Below, one piece after another: positions 1 through 6,877 of a stretch of DNA of 9,510 nucleotides. The stretch covers positions 1 through 9,510 of the forward strand of contig SFPH01000052.1 in the NCBI GenBank assembly GCA_004552115.1. Reading direction: 5' to 3'. Below the pieces are notes generated by a model. It saw only the letters and a program-made list of their open reading frames with translations, was not told the origin of the DNA and did no database searches. The DNA comes from Bacteroidales bacterium (GTDB lineage: Bacteria; Bacteroidota; Bacteroidia; Bacteroidales; UBA932). The first letter of the stretch is position 1. Each line of letters starts with the position of its first letter. The translations under genes were made by a program, and so were the position numbers.

Positions 1-1980
1 TGGCGCTTCGTGTCGGATTATTATATGTGTACGGTTGGGGAGGTCTGCAAGGCCGCCTATCCTTCCCTGAAAAATGACGGCGAGCTGGTCCTTTCCAGGT
101 GTCGGCTGAGGAACGAGGAGAGAATCAGGCGGAAGAATGAGGCGCTGGCTGCGAAACGGGAAAGGCTGGAGGCAATGGTCGAAAGGCGCAAGGCTCTGTA
201 TGACAAGGCTGTGCGTCCAGAGACCAAGGAGAAGTGTCTGGCGGCGTTGACCAGGGCGGAGGAGGAATTGAGATCCCTTCCGCTCAGGATTGACTCCGGG
301 GCTGCCGTTTCCGGGCCTGAAGGCGCAATGATTGGCAGATTGCCTTCACTCAGCGCCGCCCAGAGGAATTGCCTTGAGGAGATCGGGAAATTCTTCTCTT
401 CAGCAGGGACGCCGGCACTTCTTCACGGAGCCACGGGAAGCGGCAAGACCGAGATTTATATCACATTGGCTGCCGATCCGCTGGCCGCAGGAAAGAGCGT
501 CCTCTACCTGATTCCCGAGATCGCTGTCAGCAGGCAGCTGGGAAACAGGCTGGCCGAGGTATTCGGAGAGAGGCTGGTCCAGTTTCATTCCAGAATGACT
601 TCTTCCGCCCGTTCCCATGCAGTGGAAAAGGTCCGGAGAGGGAACTGTATCGTGCTCGGGACCAGGTCGGCGGTCTTCCTGCCCTTCATTGACCTGGGGC
701 TGGTGATTGTGGATGAGGAACATGACAATTCATACAAGCAGGAGACCCCTGCCCCTAGATATAACGGCAGGGATACGGCAATGATGCTGGCAAGGATTCA
801 CGGGGCATCTCTCGTGATGGGCACAGCGACTCCTTCGTTGGAATCATTGTACAACTGCCGGACGGGAAGGCTGGGGAAGGTCCTGCTTCAGGAGCGTTAT
901 TTCGGGGAGGACAGGACGGAGGTGGAAATCGTGAACACTTCGGAGGAGCGCCGCAAGAGGGGAATGAGGGGGAGCTTCTCGTACAGGCTCATTGACAGGA
1001 TGAAGGAAGCTCTCGGCAGCGGAGGGCAGATACTCCTCCTGAGATCCAGGAAGTCCTATTCGCCGGCTGTGCAATGCTCTAAATGCGGGAGGATACCGAG
1101 ATGTCCGCATTGCGATGTCTCCCTGAGCTGGCATAAGGATGAGGGTCGGCTGAGATGTCGTTATTGCGGGTGGAGCGAGCCGTTCAATGCTGTCTGCAAT
1201 GCCTGCGGAGGGCATTTCGAGCCACTGGGCGTCGGCACGCAGAGGGTGGAGGAGGAAGTGGCGGAACTCTTCCCCCAGGCCAGGGTCGCCAGACTTGACG
1301 GGGATCTGGGCCCGGGCGGGGATGAGGTGGTCAGGGATTTCTCACAGGGCCGCATTGACATACTTGTGGGCACGCAGATAGTTGCCAAGGGCTTTGATTT
1401 CGCCCGCCTGTCGCTCGTGGCTGTGCTTCAGGCCGATTCGCTTCTGGGGTTCCAGGATTTCCGGGCGGACGAGAAGGCCTGGCAGCTTCTGGAACAATTC
1501 CGCGGAAGGGGAGGGAGACGTGGCCAGAAAGGCTTGTTCCTCATACAGACCGCGACCCCGGACCATCCTGTATATAAATATATCTCGTCGGACCATCAGG
1601 ACGATTCGCTTTCGGACGCCATATTGTCTGAAAGATATGCATTCGGCTATCCTCCATTCTCCCGGATTGTGGCTGTCAGTGTCAGGGACAGGGATGAGGG
1701 CTCTGCGGCTGCCCTCGCGTCCGGACTCGCCGCTGCCATACGCAATGCATTCGGTATCAGGGGATTGGCCCGCAGCAAGGAAGACCAGGTCGCTGTCATC
1801 GGACCTTATGCTCCGGGGGTTGACAGGGTTTCCGATCTCTATATCAGGCAGATTCGGGTGTCAATAATGAAGAATCCTGCCCTGAAGTCCAATAAGAGCA
1901 GGCTTGCGGATATCGTGGAAGCGTACGGAAAGGAAAATTCCTGCTCGGCGCAACTGTCACTGGATGTGGATCCAGTATGA
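1..1980 (+). CDS. priA: Primosomal protein N' (replication restart helicase PriA), 5' end outside window
   Basis: PriA is a 3'-to-5' superfamily 2 helicase that recognises stalled forks and starts replisome reloading. Frame 1 is open from base 1, and the codons before the GTG at 10 (W-R-F) fit PriA, so the gene begins upstream and the GTG is an internal valine. About 659 codons are visible; most of the N-terminal 3'-DNA-binding domain is missing. Visible motifs are the Walker A GATGSGKT near 427-450, the DEEH box at 712-723, GTATPSLES near 820, four zinc-binding cysteine pairs between about 1075 and 1210 (CSKC, CPHC, CRYC, CNAC), GTQIVAKGFDF near 1372-1404, and motif VI QFRGRGGR at 1495-1518. 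The C-terminal domain is complete and ends in TGA. Motif VI keeps QxxGRxGR, but the usual alanines are Arg and Gly, and the usual NRRGY segment reads RSRKSY. Family assignment is secure. Confidence 0.95.
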   Translation, partial: WRFVSDYYMCTVGEVCKAAYPSLKNDGELVLSRCRLRNEERIRRKNEALAAKRERLEAMVERRKALYDKAVRPETKEKCLAALTRAEEELRSLPLRIDSGAAVSGPEGAMIGRLPSLSAAQRNCLEEIGKFFSSAGTPALLHGATGSGKTEIYITLAADPLAAGKSVLYLIPEIAVSRQLGNRLAEVFGERLVQFHSRMTSSARSHAVEKVRRGNCIVLGTRSAVFLPFIDLGLVIVDEEHDNSYKQETPAPRYNGRDTAMMLARIHGASLVMGTATPSLESLYNCRTGRLGKVLLQERYFGEDRTEVEIVNTSEERRKRGMRGSFSYRLIDRMKEALGSGGQILLLRSRKSYSPAVQCSKCGRIPRCPHCDVSLSWHKDEGRLRCRYCGWSEPFNAVCNACGGHFEPLGVGTQRVEEEVAELFPQARVARLDGDLGPGGDEVVRDFSQGRIDILVGTQIVAKGFDFARLSLVAVLQADSLLGFQDFRADEKAWQLLEQFRGRGGRRGQKGLFLIQTATPDHPVYKYISSDHQDDSLSDAILSERYAFGYPPFSRIVAVSVRDRDEGSAAALASGLAAAIRNAFGIRGLARSKEDQVAVIGPYAPGVDRVSDLYIRQIRVSIMKNPALKSNKSRLADIVEAYGKENSCSAQLSLDVDPV

Positions 1981-1991
1981 TTTTTGCTGCA

Positions 1992-2040
1992 GTGACTTGA
2001 GGTTTTTTTGAAGAACCCTCAGTATTCACGGGATTTTTTT
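1992..2040 (+). terminator. Imperfect hairpin plus T-tract after priA
   Basis: GTGA (1992-1995) can pair with TCAC (2026-2029), and TGAGG (1998-2002) with CCTCA (2017-2021). A run of seven T follows at 2034-2040. It lies 11 nt past the priA stop and just before the parA promoter element, the expected place for a terminator. The stem has internal mismatches, so the strength is uncertain. Confidence 0.45.
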
Positions 2041-2041
2041 A

Positions 2042-2049
2042 TAAATTTG
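2042..2049 (+). promoter_or_regulatory. Bacteroidota-type -7 element before parA
   Basis: TAAATTTG matches the Bacteroidota -7 consensus TAnnTTTG and lies 26 nt before the parA ATG, giving a short leader of about 20 nt. No TTTG is present at the expected -33 distance (about 19 nt upstream); the nearest TTTG, at 2007-2010, is too far away. It is probably the promoter of the parA-parB-DUF5683-mltD operon. Confidence 0.45.
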
Positions 2050-2075
2050 TAATTCGTACAAAACAATTTATCGAT

Positions 2076-2846
2076 ATGGGAAAAGTCATCGCCATTGCCA
2101 ATCAGAAAGGCGGAGTGGGAAAGACCACTACGGCCATCAACCTGGCTGCGTCTTTAGCTGCGCTTGAGAAGAAGGTGCTCATCATTGACGCCGATCCTCA
2201 GGCCAATACCACTTCCGGACTGAACTTTTCGCCTGAAAATGACGAAAAGAGGACTCTGTACGAGGTGATGATCGGAGATCTGGATATTCACGACGCATTG
2301 ATACAGACTGAGATATCCAATCTGCACATGGTTCCTTCCCATATCAATATGGTTGCGGTCGAGATTGAAATGCTCGATTCGGAGGATAGGGAGTCGATTC
2401 TGAAGAAGGCGATTGCTCCGGTGAAGGACGAGTACGACTACATAATCATAGACTGCTCGCCGTCGCTGGGACTCATCACTGTGAATTCCCTTACGGCAGC
2501 GGATTCGGTAATGATTCCGGTCCAGCCTGAATTCTTCGCCCTTGAAGGTCTCGGAAAGCTGCTGCAGACCATCAGGCTCGTCCAGAACGGGGTGAATCCG
2601 GACCTCACCATAGAGGGCTTCGTGGTCACCATGTTCGACGGCAGGACAAAGGTGCATACGCAGGTTCTCAACCAGTTGCGGGAACATTTCAAGGATATGG
2701 TCTTCAATACCATAATACAGAGGAACATCAGGCTCAGCGAGGCACCGTCGCACGGCAAGCCGATAATTCTTTATGACGTGATGAGCAACGGTACTTCCAA
2801 TTATCTGAATCTTGCGAAGGAAGTGCTTGAAAAGAACAAACAGTAG
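2076..2846 (+). CDS. parA: Chromosome-partitioning ATPase ParA (Soj family)
   Basis: This is a deviant-Walker ATPase that binds DNA non-specifically as an ATP dimer and drives segregation of ParB-parS complexes. At 256 aa it has the normal length of a chromosomal Soj-type ParA without an N-terminal HTH. Visible motifs are the deviant Walker A KGGVGKTT (residues 11-18, signature lysine at 11), DADPQAN (38-44), the Walker B-like DCSPSLG (126-132) and VQPEFFALEGL (149-159). The ATG at 2076 places the Walker A right at the N-terminus, as is usual. There is no Shine-Dalgarno sequence, only an A/T-rich leader, which is common in Bacteroidota. The gene is first in an operon with parB 18 nt downstream. 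Confidence 0.96.
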   Translation: MGKVIAIANQKGGVGKTTTAINLAASLAALEKKVLIIDADPQANTTSGLNFSPENDEKRTLYEVMIGDLDIHDALIQTEISNLHMVPSHINMVAVEIEMLDSEDRESILKKAIAPVKDEYDYIIIDCSPSLGLITVNSLTAADSVMIPVQPEFFALEGLGKLLQTIRLVQNGVNPDLTIEGFVVTMFDGRTKVHTQVLNQLREHFKDMVFNTIIQRNIRLSEAPSHGKPIILYDVMSNGTSNYLNLAKEVLEKNKQ

Positions 2847-2864
2847 GCAAATTTTTGAAAGATC

Positions 2865-3791
2865 ATGAGCAAACCGACGAGGGGATTAGGCAAGGGCCTG
2901 GGCGCATTGTTAGGGGATTCTGCTGGACTTGAGCAGCTTCGCAGGCCTGTGCATTATGTAAACAAGGAAGTCGTGGGGGCGAAAGACCCTCAGGATACGG
3001 CTGACATATTGAGGATTCCGGTGGATATGATAGAGCCGAATCCGTATCAGCCGAGATTGTCATTCGACCAGGAGGCTCTGCAGGAACTTGCGGCCTCCAT
3101 CAGTTCGTTCGGCCTCATCCAGCCGATCACGGTCAGGAAGAAGTCGGCTGACAGATATCAGATAATAAGCGGCGAGAGGCGTTTCAGAGCCTGTCGTCTG
3201 GCCGGCATGGACATGATTCCGGCCTATATCAGGGATGCCAGCGAGCAGGGAATGCTCGAGATGGCCATCGTGGAGAATATCCAGAGGGAGAATCTGGACC
3301 CGATTGAGGTGGCCCTCAGCTATCAGAGACTGATCGAGGAATGCAATCTCACACAGGAGCAGATGGCCGACAGGGTAGGAAAGAAGCGTGCTTCCGTCAC
3401 CAATTATCTTCGCCTTCTCAAGCTTCCTGCAAAGGTTCAGCATGATCTCAAGGTGGGCCTTCTCAGCGTGGGACACGCCAAGGTCCTGCTTGGAGTGGAA
3501 GATGCTTCGGCTCAGGAAAAGCTCTGCGACCTTGTGGTGAAGAACGGGCTTTCAGTCCGCCAGCTCGAAGCCAGGCTGAAGGAGTTGCTGGCTGCGGGAC
3601 AGAAGACACCGGTTGTCGCAGAACCGCTTCCGGACGAGTATGGAAGGGTCCTGGAGCGCATCGGGAAATTCTTTGACAAGGAAATCAGCCTCAAGCGCAC
3701 AAGTTCCGGCAAGGGCACGATGACTATCCGGTTTGATTCCGATGACGAGATGAAGCGCTTCCTCAAGGCACTGGAGGATTCAAATATCTGA
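2865..3791 (+). CDS. parB: Chromosome-partitioning protein ParB (Spo0J/Noc family)
   Basis: ParB binds parS sites, spreads as a CTP-dependent clamp and stimulates ParA. The 308-aa protein has the conserved N-terminal RGLGKGLGALLG segment (residues 6-17), which in this family contacts ParA. It also has the ParB/Srx CTPase fold with GERRFRA (103-109) and ENIQREN (137-143), a helix-turn-helix at about 162-185, and a C-terminal dimerisation part rich in charged residues. The start lies 18 nt after the parA stop. Its stop codon TGA overlaps the next gene's ATG by one base (TGATG, 3789-3793), pointing to translational coupling. No parS-like CACGTG-centred palindrome was seen in this window. Confidence 0.96.
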   Translation: MSKPTRGLGKGLGALLGDSAGLEQLRRPVHYVNKEVVGAKDPQDTADILRIPVDMIEPNPYQPRLSFDQEALQELAASISSFGLIQPITVRKKSADRYQIISGERRFRACRLAGMDMIPAYIRDASEQGMLEMAIVENIQRENLDPIEVALSYQRLIEECNLTQEQMADRVGKKRASVTNYLRLLKLPAKVQHDLKVGLLSVGHAKVLLGVEDASAQEKLCDLVVKNGLSVRQLEARLKELLAAGQKTPVVAEPLPDEYGRVLERIGKFFDKEISLKRTSSGKGTMTIRFDSDDEMKRFLKALEDSNI

Positions 3792-4735
3792 TGTGGATGC
3801 AGGGACGGTTTTTTTATATCCTTGCAGCCATTCTGCCTGCATTGCTCCTTTTCCCGGAGCGGGCTTCCGCCCAGTTCAGGGAAGAGGCGTTCCAGCAGAA
3901 CTACAATGAGCCCGGAGACACTACGGGAAGGGATTCCACAGACACGGCATTCTCCTTCAAGGAATATTTCGGCGGCCTGTCCCACAAGAGGGAGGCCAGG
4001 CAGGGAGTGCTCTTTGCAGGATCAACCGTCTTTATAGGCGGTCAGCAGATTTACAACAGGCAGTATTGGAAACTGCCAATAATTTATGGAGGAATGGCCG
4101 GAACCGCCGGGCTTGGAATTTATTACAGACACAGGTACAATGTGGACGGGGACAAGAAGTTCCGCACGGCGAGCAATCTGTGCTTCATCGGTACCGGTCT
4201 TGTTTACTGGGGTTCGCTGCTTGACGGAGTTGCCAATTACAACAAGGGTACATATCCTCAGCCTGGCAAAGCTGCCCTGTATTCCGCCCTCCTGCCCGGA
4301 CTGGGCCAGGCCTACAACGGGGAATACTGGAAGATTCCGATTTACTATACGGCCCTTGCCGGCTCAGTCCACTTCCTGGTGACAAACAACACCAACTATT
4401 TGAGATACAAGAGAATACATAATGAGGCAACGGCCGTCAACACGACTTATGACGGACCGGTGTCAGCTTCTACCGCCAAGTATTACAGGGATGTTTACAG
4501 GCGTTACAGGGATTATTCCGTGGTGGCGCTGGTGGGATTCTACCTGCTCCAGATAATCGATGCGAATGTGTTTGCCTTCATGCATGATTTCGAGCTTTCC
4601 GACGACTTGTCCGTCTCGGTGGCTCCGGCCGTCATCGCACCTGACAATTATTACGCCTCTTCTCACGGAAGCTCCGGAATGCGTTCAGGCTACGGAAACG
4701 AGGCCCTGGGGCTTAGTCTCGGACTTAGGTTCTGA
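3791..4735 (+). CDS. DUF5683 envelope protein with duplicated core motif
   Basis: This is a Bacteroidota-specific family of unknown biochemical function. The N-terminus is a signal peptide: a hydrophobic run at about residues 8-21, then ASA at 25-27 with likely cleavage before Gln28. The mature protein carries the DUF5683 signature PGLGQAYNGEYWKIPIYY at about residues 169-186, with nearby hydrophobic segments. It also has the conserved C-terminal stretch RRYRDYSVVALVGFYLLQ (237-254) followed by IIDANV. A second, more N-terminal copy of the signature, GGQQIYNRQYWKLPIIYGG, lies at about residues 83-101, so the core appears duplicated within 314 aa. The start overlaps the parB stop by one base, and mltD follows after 28 nt. 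The position between ParB and a peptidoglycan lyase suggests an envelope role; this is inference only. Confidence 0.85.
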   Translation: MWMQGRFFYILAAILPALLLFPERASAQFREEAFQQNYNEPGDTTGRDSTDTAFSFKEYFGGLSHKREARQGVLFAGSTVFIGGQQIYNRQYWKLPIIYGGMAGTAGLGIYYRHRYNVDGDKKFRTASNLCFIGTGLVYWGSLLDGVANYNKGTYPQPGKAALYSALLPGLGQAYNGEYWKIPIYYTALAGSVHFLVTNNTNYLRYKRIHNEATAVNTTYDGPVSASTAKYYRDVYRRYRDYSVVALVGFYLLQIIDANVFAFMHDFELSDDLSVSVAPAVIAPDNYYASSHGSSGMRSGYGNEALGLSLGLRF

Positions 4736-4763
4736 CATCCCGGATTGAGTTGATTTAAAGATT

Positions 4764-6464
4764 ATGAGACACTTCATCAAATATTCAGTTGCGGCGCTGG
4801 CCGCATTTTCTTTGACGTTCACTACTGTTCCCGCATCGGCTGCGGACAGGGAGAAACCCAAATCCAGGAAAGAGCTGGCCAGGGAGAATGCCAGGATGAG
4901 GGAGGTGCTGGACTCCCTGATTTCAGAACTTGAGAATGTCCGCAGCAAGGCAGTGCACCATATACCGGAGCAAGCCGATGAAGGTGGGCTCGCCATAGAG
5001 GGCCTGCTTCCTGAGGATTATACTCTGGATGTCACGGACAGCCTTCTGAGCCTGTGGTATGTCCATAAAAGCATGCTGAAAGGCGACACTGTCTCTTTCA
5101 ATATGGATTCCGTGCATTTCAGGTCCAGTGTCACTGACAAGGAGTATCTTCAGAGGCTTGCGGATATGAATTCCTTCATCACTCTGCCGTTCAACGAGAC
5201 CGTAAGGAATTACATCATTCTCTATTCTGAGAAGATGCCGACAAAGATGAGCTCCATGCTGGCCTTGTCACAGTACTATTTCCCTATTTTCGAGGAGATT
5301 TTCGACAGGTACGGTCTTCCGAAGGAACTCAAGTATATGGCTGTCATCGAGTCGGCCTTCAATCCTGTGGCTGTTTCAAGGGCAGGGGCGAAGGGAATGT
5401 GGCAGTTCATGTACAATACGGCGAAGATGTACGGGCTGACCATCAACTCGTTCGTGGACGAGAGGCTGGACCCGGTGAAGTCCGCTGATGCTGCCGCCCG
5501 CTACATGAGGGACGCATACAGGATTTTCGGAGACTGGAATCTGGCCATCTCCTCTTACAATTGCGGTTCCGGCAATGTCAACAAGGCTATGAGGCGCTCA
5601 GGCTCGAGGGAGTTCTGGCCTGTTTACAATTATCTTCCGCGTGAGACGAGGGGCTATGTGCCTGCATTTGTCGGGGCTATGTATGCGTTCACATATTACA
5701 GGGAGCATGGCCTTGTCCCTGAAACAGACTCGATGCCTGTACAGGTGGATACATTCCACATCCGCAGGATGCTGCATTTCCAGCAGGTCAGCGCGCTTAC
5801 GGGAGTGTCGGTGGAAATGCTGAAGAAACTGAATCCGCAGTATGTTCACGATATCGTGCCTGGTACGGCGAAAGAGGAATATGTCCTTAGGCTGCCTTAT
5901 CAGTATACGTCGAAATTCATTGAGAATGAAGACTCTGTGTATGCCTACAATGCCAAGGAGTATTTCAGCCCTGCCACGTTGCAGAACATTGCGGTTTCCG
6001 GCAGCGCCTCTTCCCAGAGGATAGCCTACAAGGTCAAGAGCGGTGATTATCTCGGCAGGATCGCTTCCAGGTATCATGTCACCGTCAAGCAGATTATGGA
6101 GTGGAATCATCTGCGCAATACCAATCTGCGGGTAGGTCAGGTGCTCTACATTTACGGGAAGTTCAACGGGCCTGTGGCACAGTCGTCCGGAGCATCCTCG
6201 AAGAGCTCGGCTGCTTCTTCCTCGAAGGGATCCGCTTCTTCAGACGGCGCGACCCGGGCATCTTCGAAGGGCAGTGCCGCAACGCCGCCACCGGCAGACT
6301 CTGCAGCCGAGGGAACATACACGGTCTATGTCGTGAAGTCCGGAGATTCGCTCTACAGAATCTCGCAGGACTATCCGGGCGTCAGTGCAGATGATATCAT
6401 GAAGTTCAATGGAATCGGAACGGATATCCGTCCCGGAATGAAGCTGAAAATCCCGAAGAAATAG
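4764..6464 (+). CDS. mltD: MltD-like membrane-bound lytic murein transglycosylase with LysM domains
   Basis: The product is predicted to cleave the MurNAc-GlcNAc bond of peptidoglycan to 1,6-anhydro ends in the periplasm. The 566-aa protein has a signal peptide (hydrophobic to about residue 20, ASA at 24-26) and a short charged, probably coiled-coil stretch (31-62). The SLT goose-lysozyme-like domain spans about 155-315, with catalytic Glu196 in ESAFNP, then GAKGMWQFM (208-216) and AISSYNCGSGNV (261-272). A degenerate LysM-like segment follows (331-377). Two clear LysM domains bind glycan (420-464 and 519-564), separated by a Ser/Ala/Lys-rich linker (472-516). There is no lipobox cysteine, so a lipoprotein is not supported. 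It is probably the last gene of the parA operon; RelA, a frequent neighbour in relatives, is absent here. Confidence 0.93.
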   Translation: MRHFIKYSVAALAAFSLTFTTVPASAADREKPKSRKELARENARMREVLDSLISELENVRSKAVHHIPEQADEGGLAIEGLLPEDYTLDVTDSLLSLWYVHKSMLKGDTVSFNMDSVHFRSSVTDKEYLQRLADMNSFITLPFNETVRNYIILYSEKMPTKMSSMLALSQYYFPIFEEIFDRYGLPKELKYMAVIESAFNPVAVSRAGAKGMWQFMYNTAKMYGLTINSFVDERLDPVKSADAAARYMRDAYRIFGDWNLAISSYNCGSGNVNKAMRRSGSREFWPVYNYLPRETRGYVPAFVGAMYAFTYYREHGLVPETDSMPVQVDTFHIRRMLHFQQVSALTGVSVEMLKKLNPQYVHDIVPGTAKEEYVLRLPYQYTSKFIENEDSVYAYNAKEYFSPATLQNIAVSGSASSQRIAYKVKSGDYLGRIASRYHVTVKQIMEWNHLRNTNLRVGQVLYIYGKFNGPVAQSSGASSKSSAASSSKGSASSDGATRASSKGSAATPPPADSAAEGTYTVYVVKSGDSLYRISQDYPGVSADDIMKFNGIGTDIRPGMKLKIPKK

Positions 6465-6483
6465 AGAAAATGGCAAATTTTCT
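6465..6483 (+). other. AT-rich hairpin directly after mltD
   Basis: AGAAAAT (6465-6471) and ATTTTCT (6477-6483) form a perfect 7-bp inverted repeat around a GGCAA loop, starting at the base after the mltD stop. There is no following T-run, so it is at best a weak terminator or an mRNA-end stabiliser. It lies 19 nt before the -33 element of the tRNA promoter. Confidence 0.4.
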
Positions 6484-6502
6484 AAAAATAATGTCGAAAA
6501 AG

Positions 6503-6533
6503 TTTGCATTGTAAGAAATATTGCCTATCTTTG
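6503..6533 (+). promoter_or_regulatory. Consensus Bacteroidota promoter for tRNA-Phe
   Basis: TTTG at 6503-6506 is the -33 element and TATCTTTG at 6526-6533 is a full match to TAnnTTTG. They are separated by the canonical 19 nt. Transcription should start near 6540, about 14 nt before the mature tRNA 5' end. This is the best promoter match in the window and strong evidence for the phylum. Confidence 0.85.
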
Positions 6534-6553
6534 TAATCCCAAACGAAAGGAAT

Positions 6554-6626
6554 GGTGCCATAGCTCAGTTGGTAGAGCAAAGGACTGAAAATCCTTGTGT
6601 CCCTAGTTCGATTCTCGGTGGCACCA
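6554..6626 (+). tRNA. tRNA-Phe (anticodon GAA)
   Basis: The 73-nt cloverleaf is complete. Acceptor arms are GGTGCCA (6554-6560) and TGGCACC (6619-6625), with discriminator A at 6626. The D-stem is GCTC/GAGC (6563-6578). The anticodon stem is AAGGA/TCCTT with loop CTGAAAA (6585-6591), giving anticodon GAA at 6587-6589. The T-loop is TTCGATT (6607-6613). The T-stem CCTAG/CTCGG has one mismatch, T6604 against C6616 (positions 51 and 63). CCA is not encoded, since CGG follows the discriminator base. Confidence 0.96.
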
Positions 6627-6629
6627 CGG

Positions 6630-6667
6630 AAAGAGGCCGACCCAAAAGGGTCGGTCTCTTTTTTTTT
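6630..6667 (+). terminator. Strong intrinsic terminator of tRNA-Phe
   Basis: A near-perfect stem pairs 6632-6643 with 6648-6659 (core CCGACCC/GGGTCGG, one G-T wobble) around an AAAA loop, followed by an uninterrupted T-run to 6667. It starts 4 nt after the tRNA. It should insulate the tRNA from the accessory region downstream. Confidence 0.93.
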
Positions 6668-6834
6668 GAGGGGAGAGGGAAGTTCAGGAGGATAACAATG
6701 GAAAACTAAATCCCTCCCACTTCGTAGGCCCCTCCCGTTCACAAGGCCACGGGCGGCCATGGTTTTCCTGATATAATTGACAAAAACGGTTGGTAAAACC
6801 ATTGTAAGTTGATTATATTCATATACTTACATAA
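6668..6834. other. Gene-free stretch with a three-codon ORF and a GC-rich segment
   Basis: No real gene was found here. A perfect Shine-Dalgarno AGGAGG (6686-6691) precedes ATG GAA AAC TAA (6698-6709), which encodes only Met-Glu-Asn; it could be a broken gene start or coincidence. A GC-rich segment (about 6711-6760) carries the repeated word CCCTCCC/CCTCCC and a short inverted repeat, CCCGT/ACGGG. It resembles an intergenic repeat element, but no second copy lies in this window. Further right, GTAAGT (6804-6809) and ACTTAC (6825-6830) form a short inverted repeat in AT-rich DNA. AAAACGGTT at 6783-6791 recurs exactly 60 nt later inside the palindrome at 6835-6860. Confidence 0.5.
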
Positions 6835-6860
6835 ATTAGATGAAAACGGTTTCATCTAAT
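6835..6860. promoter_or_regulatory. 26-bp palindrome, LacI-family-type operator candidate
   Basis: Perfect 11-bp arms ATTAGATGAAA (6835-6845) and TTTCATCTAAT (6850-6860) flank ACGG. The central 14 nt (6841-6854) fit the cre consensus TGWAANCGNTNWCA of LacI/CcpA-type regulators at every specified position. There is no T-run on either strand that would make it a normal terminator. A weak promoter-like TAAATTAG (6833-6840, one mismatch to TAnnTTTG) abuts it, so a repressor bound here could block transcription to the right. No LacI gene and no intact target gene are adjacent. Alternatively it is a stem-loop at the end of the WYL remnant. Confidence 0.5.
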
Positions 6861-6877
6861 GAGTGATAATCCAAAAA

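Noticed and set aside
10..12. GTG as the start codon of priA
   Set aside because: The frame is open to base 1 and the upstream residues fit PriA, so the true start lies outside the window.
1382..1867. 161-aa plus-strand ORF inside priA
   Set aside because: It is an out-of-frame shadow of PriA codons, rich in Arg/Ser/Pro as GC-rich shadows usually are.
2154..2753. 199-aa minus-strand ORF opposite parA
   Set aside because: It is a shadow of a strongly conserved gene, with no family resemblance and no promoter or start signal.
2000..3800. parS site or replication origin near parAB
   Set aside because: No CACGTG-centred palindrome and no DnaA-box cluster (TTATCCACA-type) was seen anywhere in the window.
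6482..6802. 106-aa minus-strand ORF across the tRNA
   Set aside because: It is the antisense of the tRNA and its terminator; such ATENRTRDTRIFSPLLYQLSYGT-like products are a well-known annotation artefact.
6835..6860. The palindrome as an intrinsic terminator
   Set aside because: The stem is AT-rich and is not followed by a T-run on either strand, so an operator-like reading is preferred.
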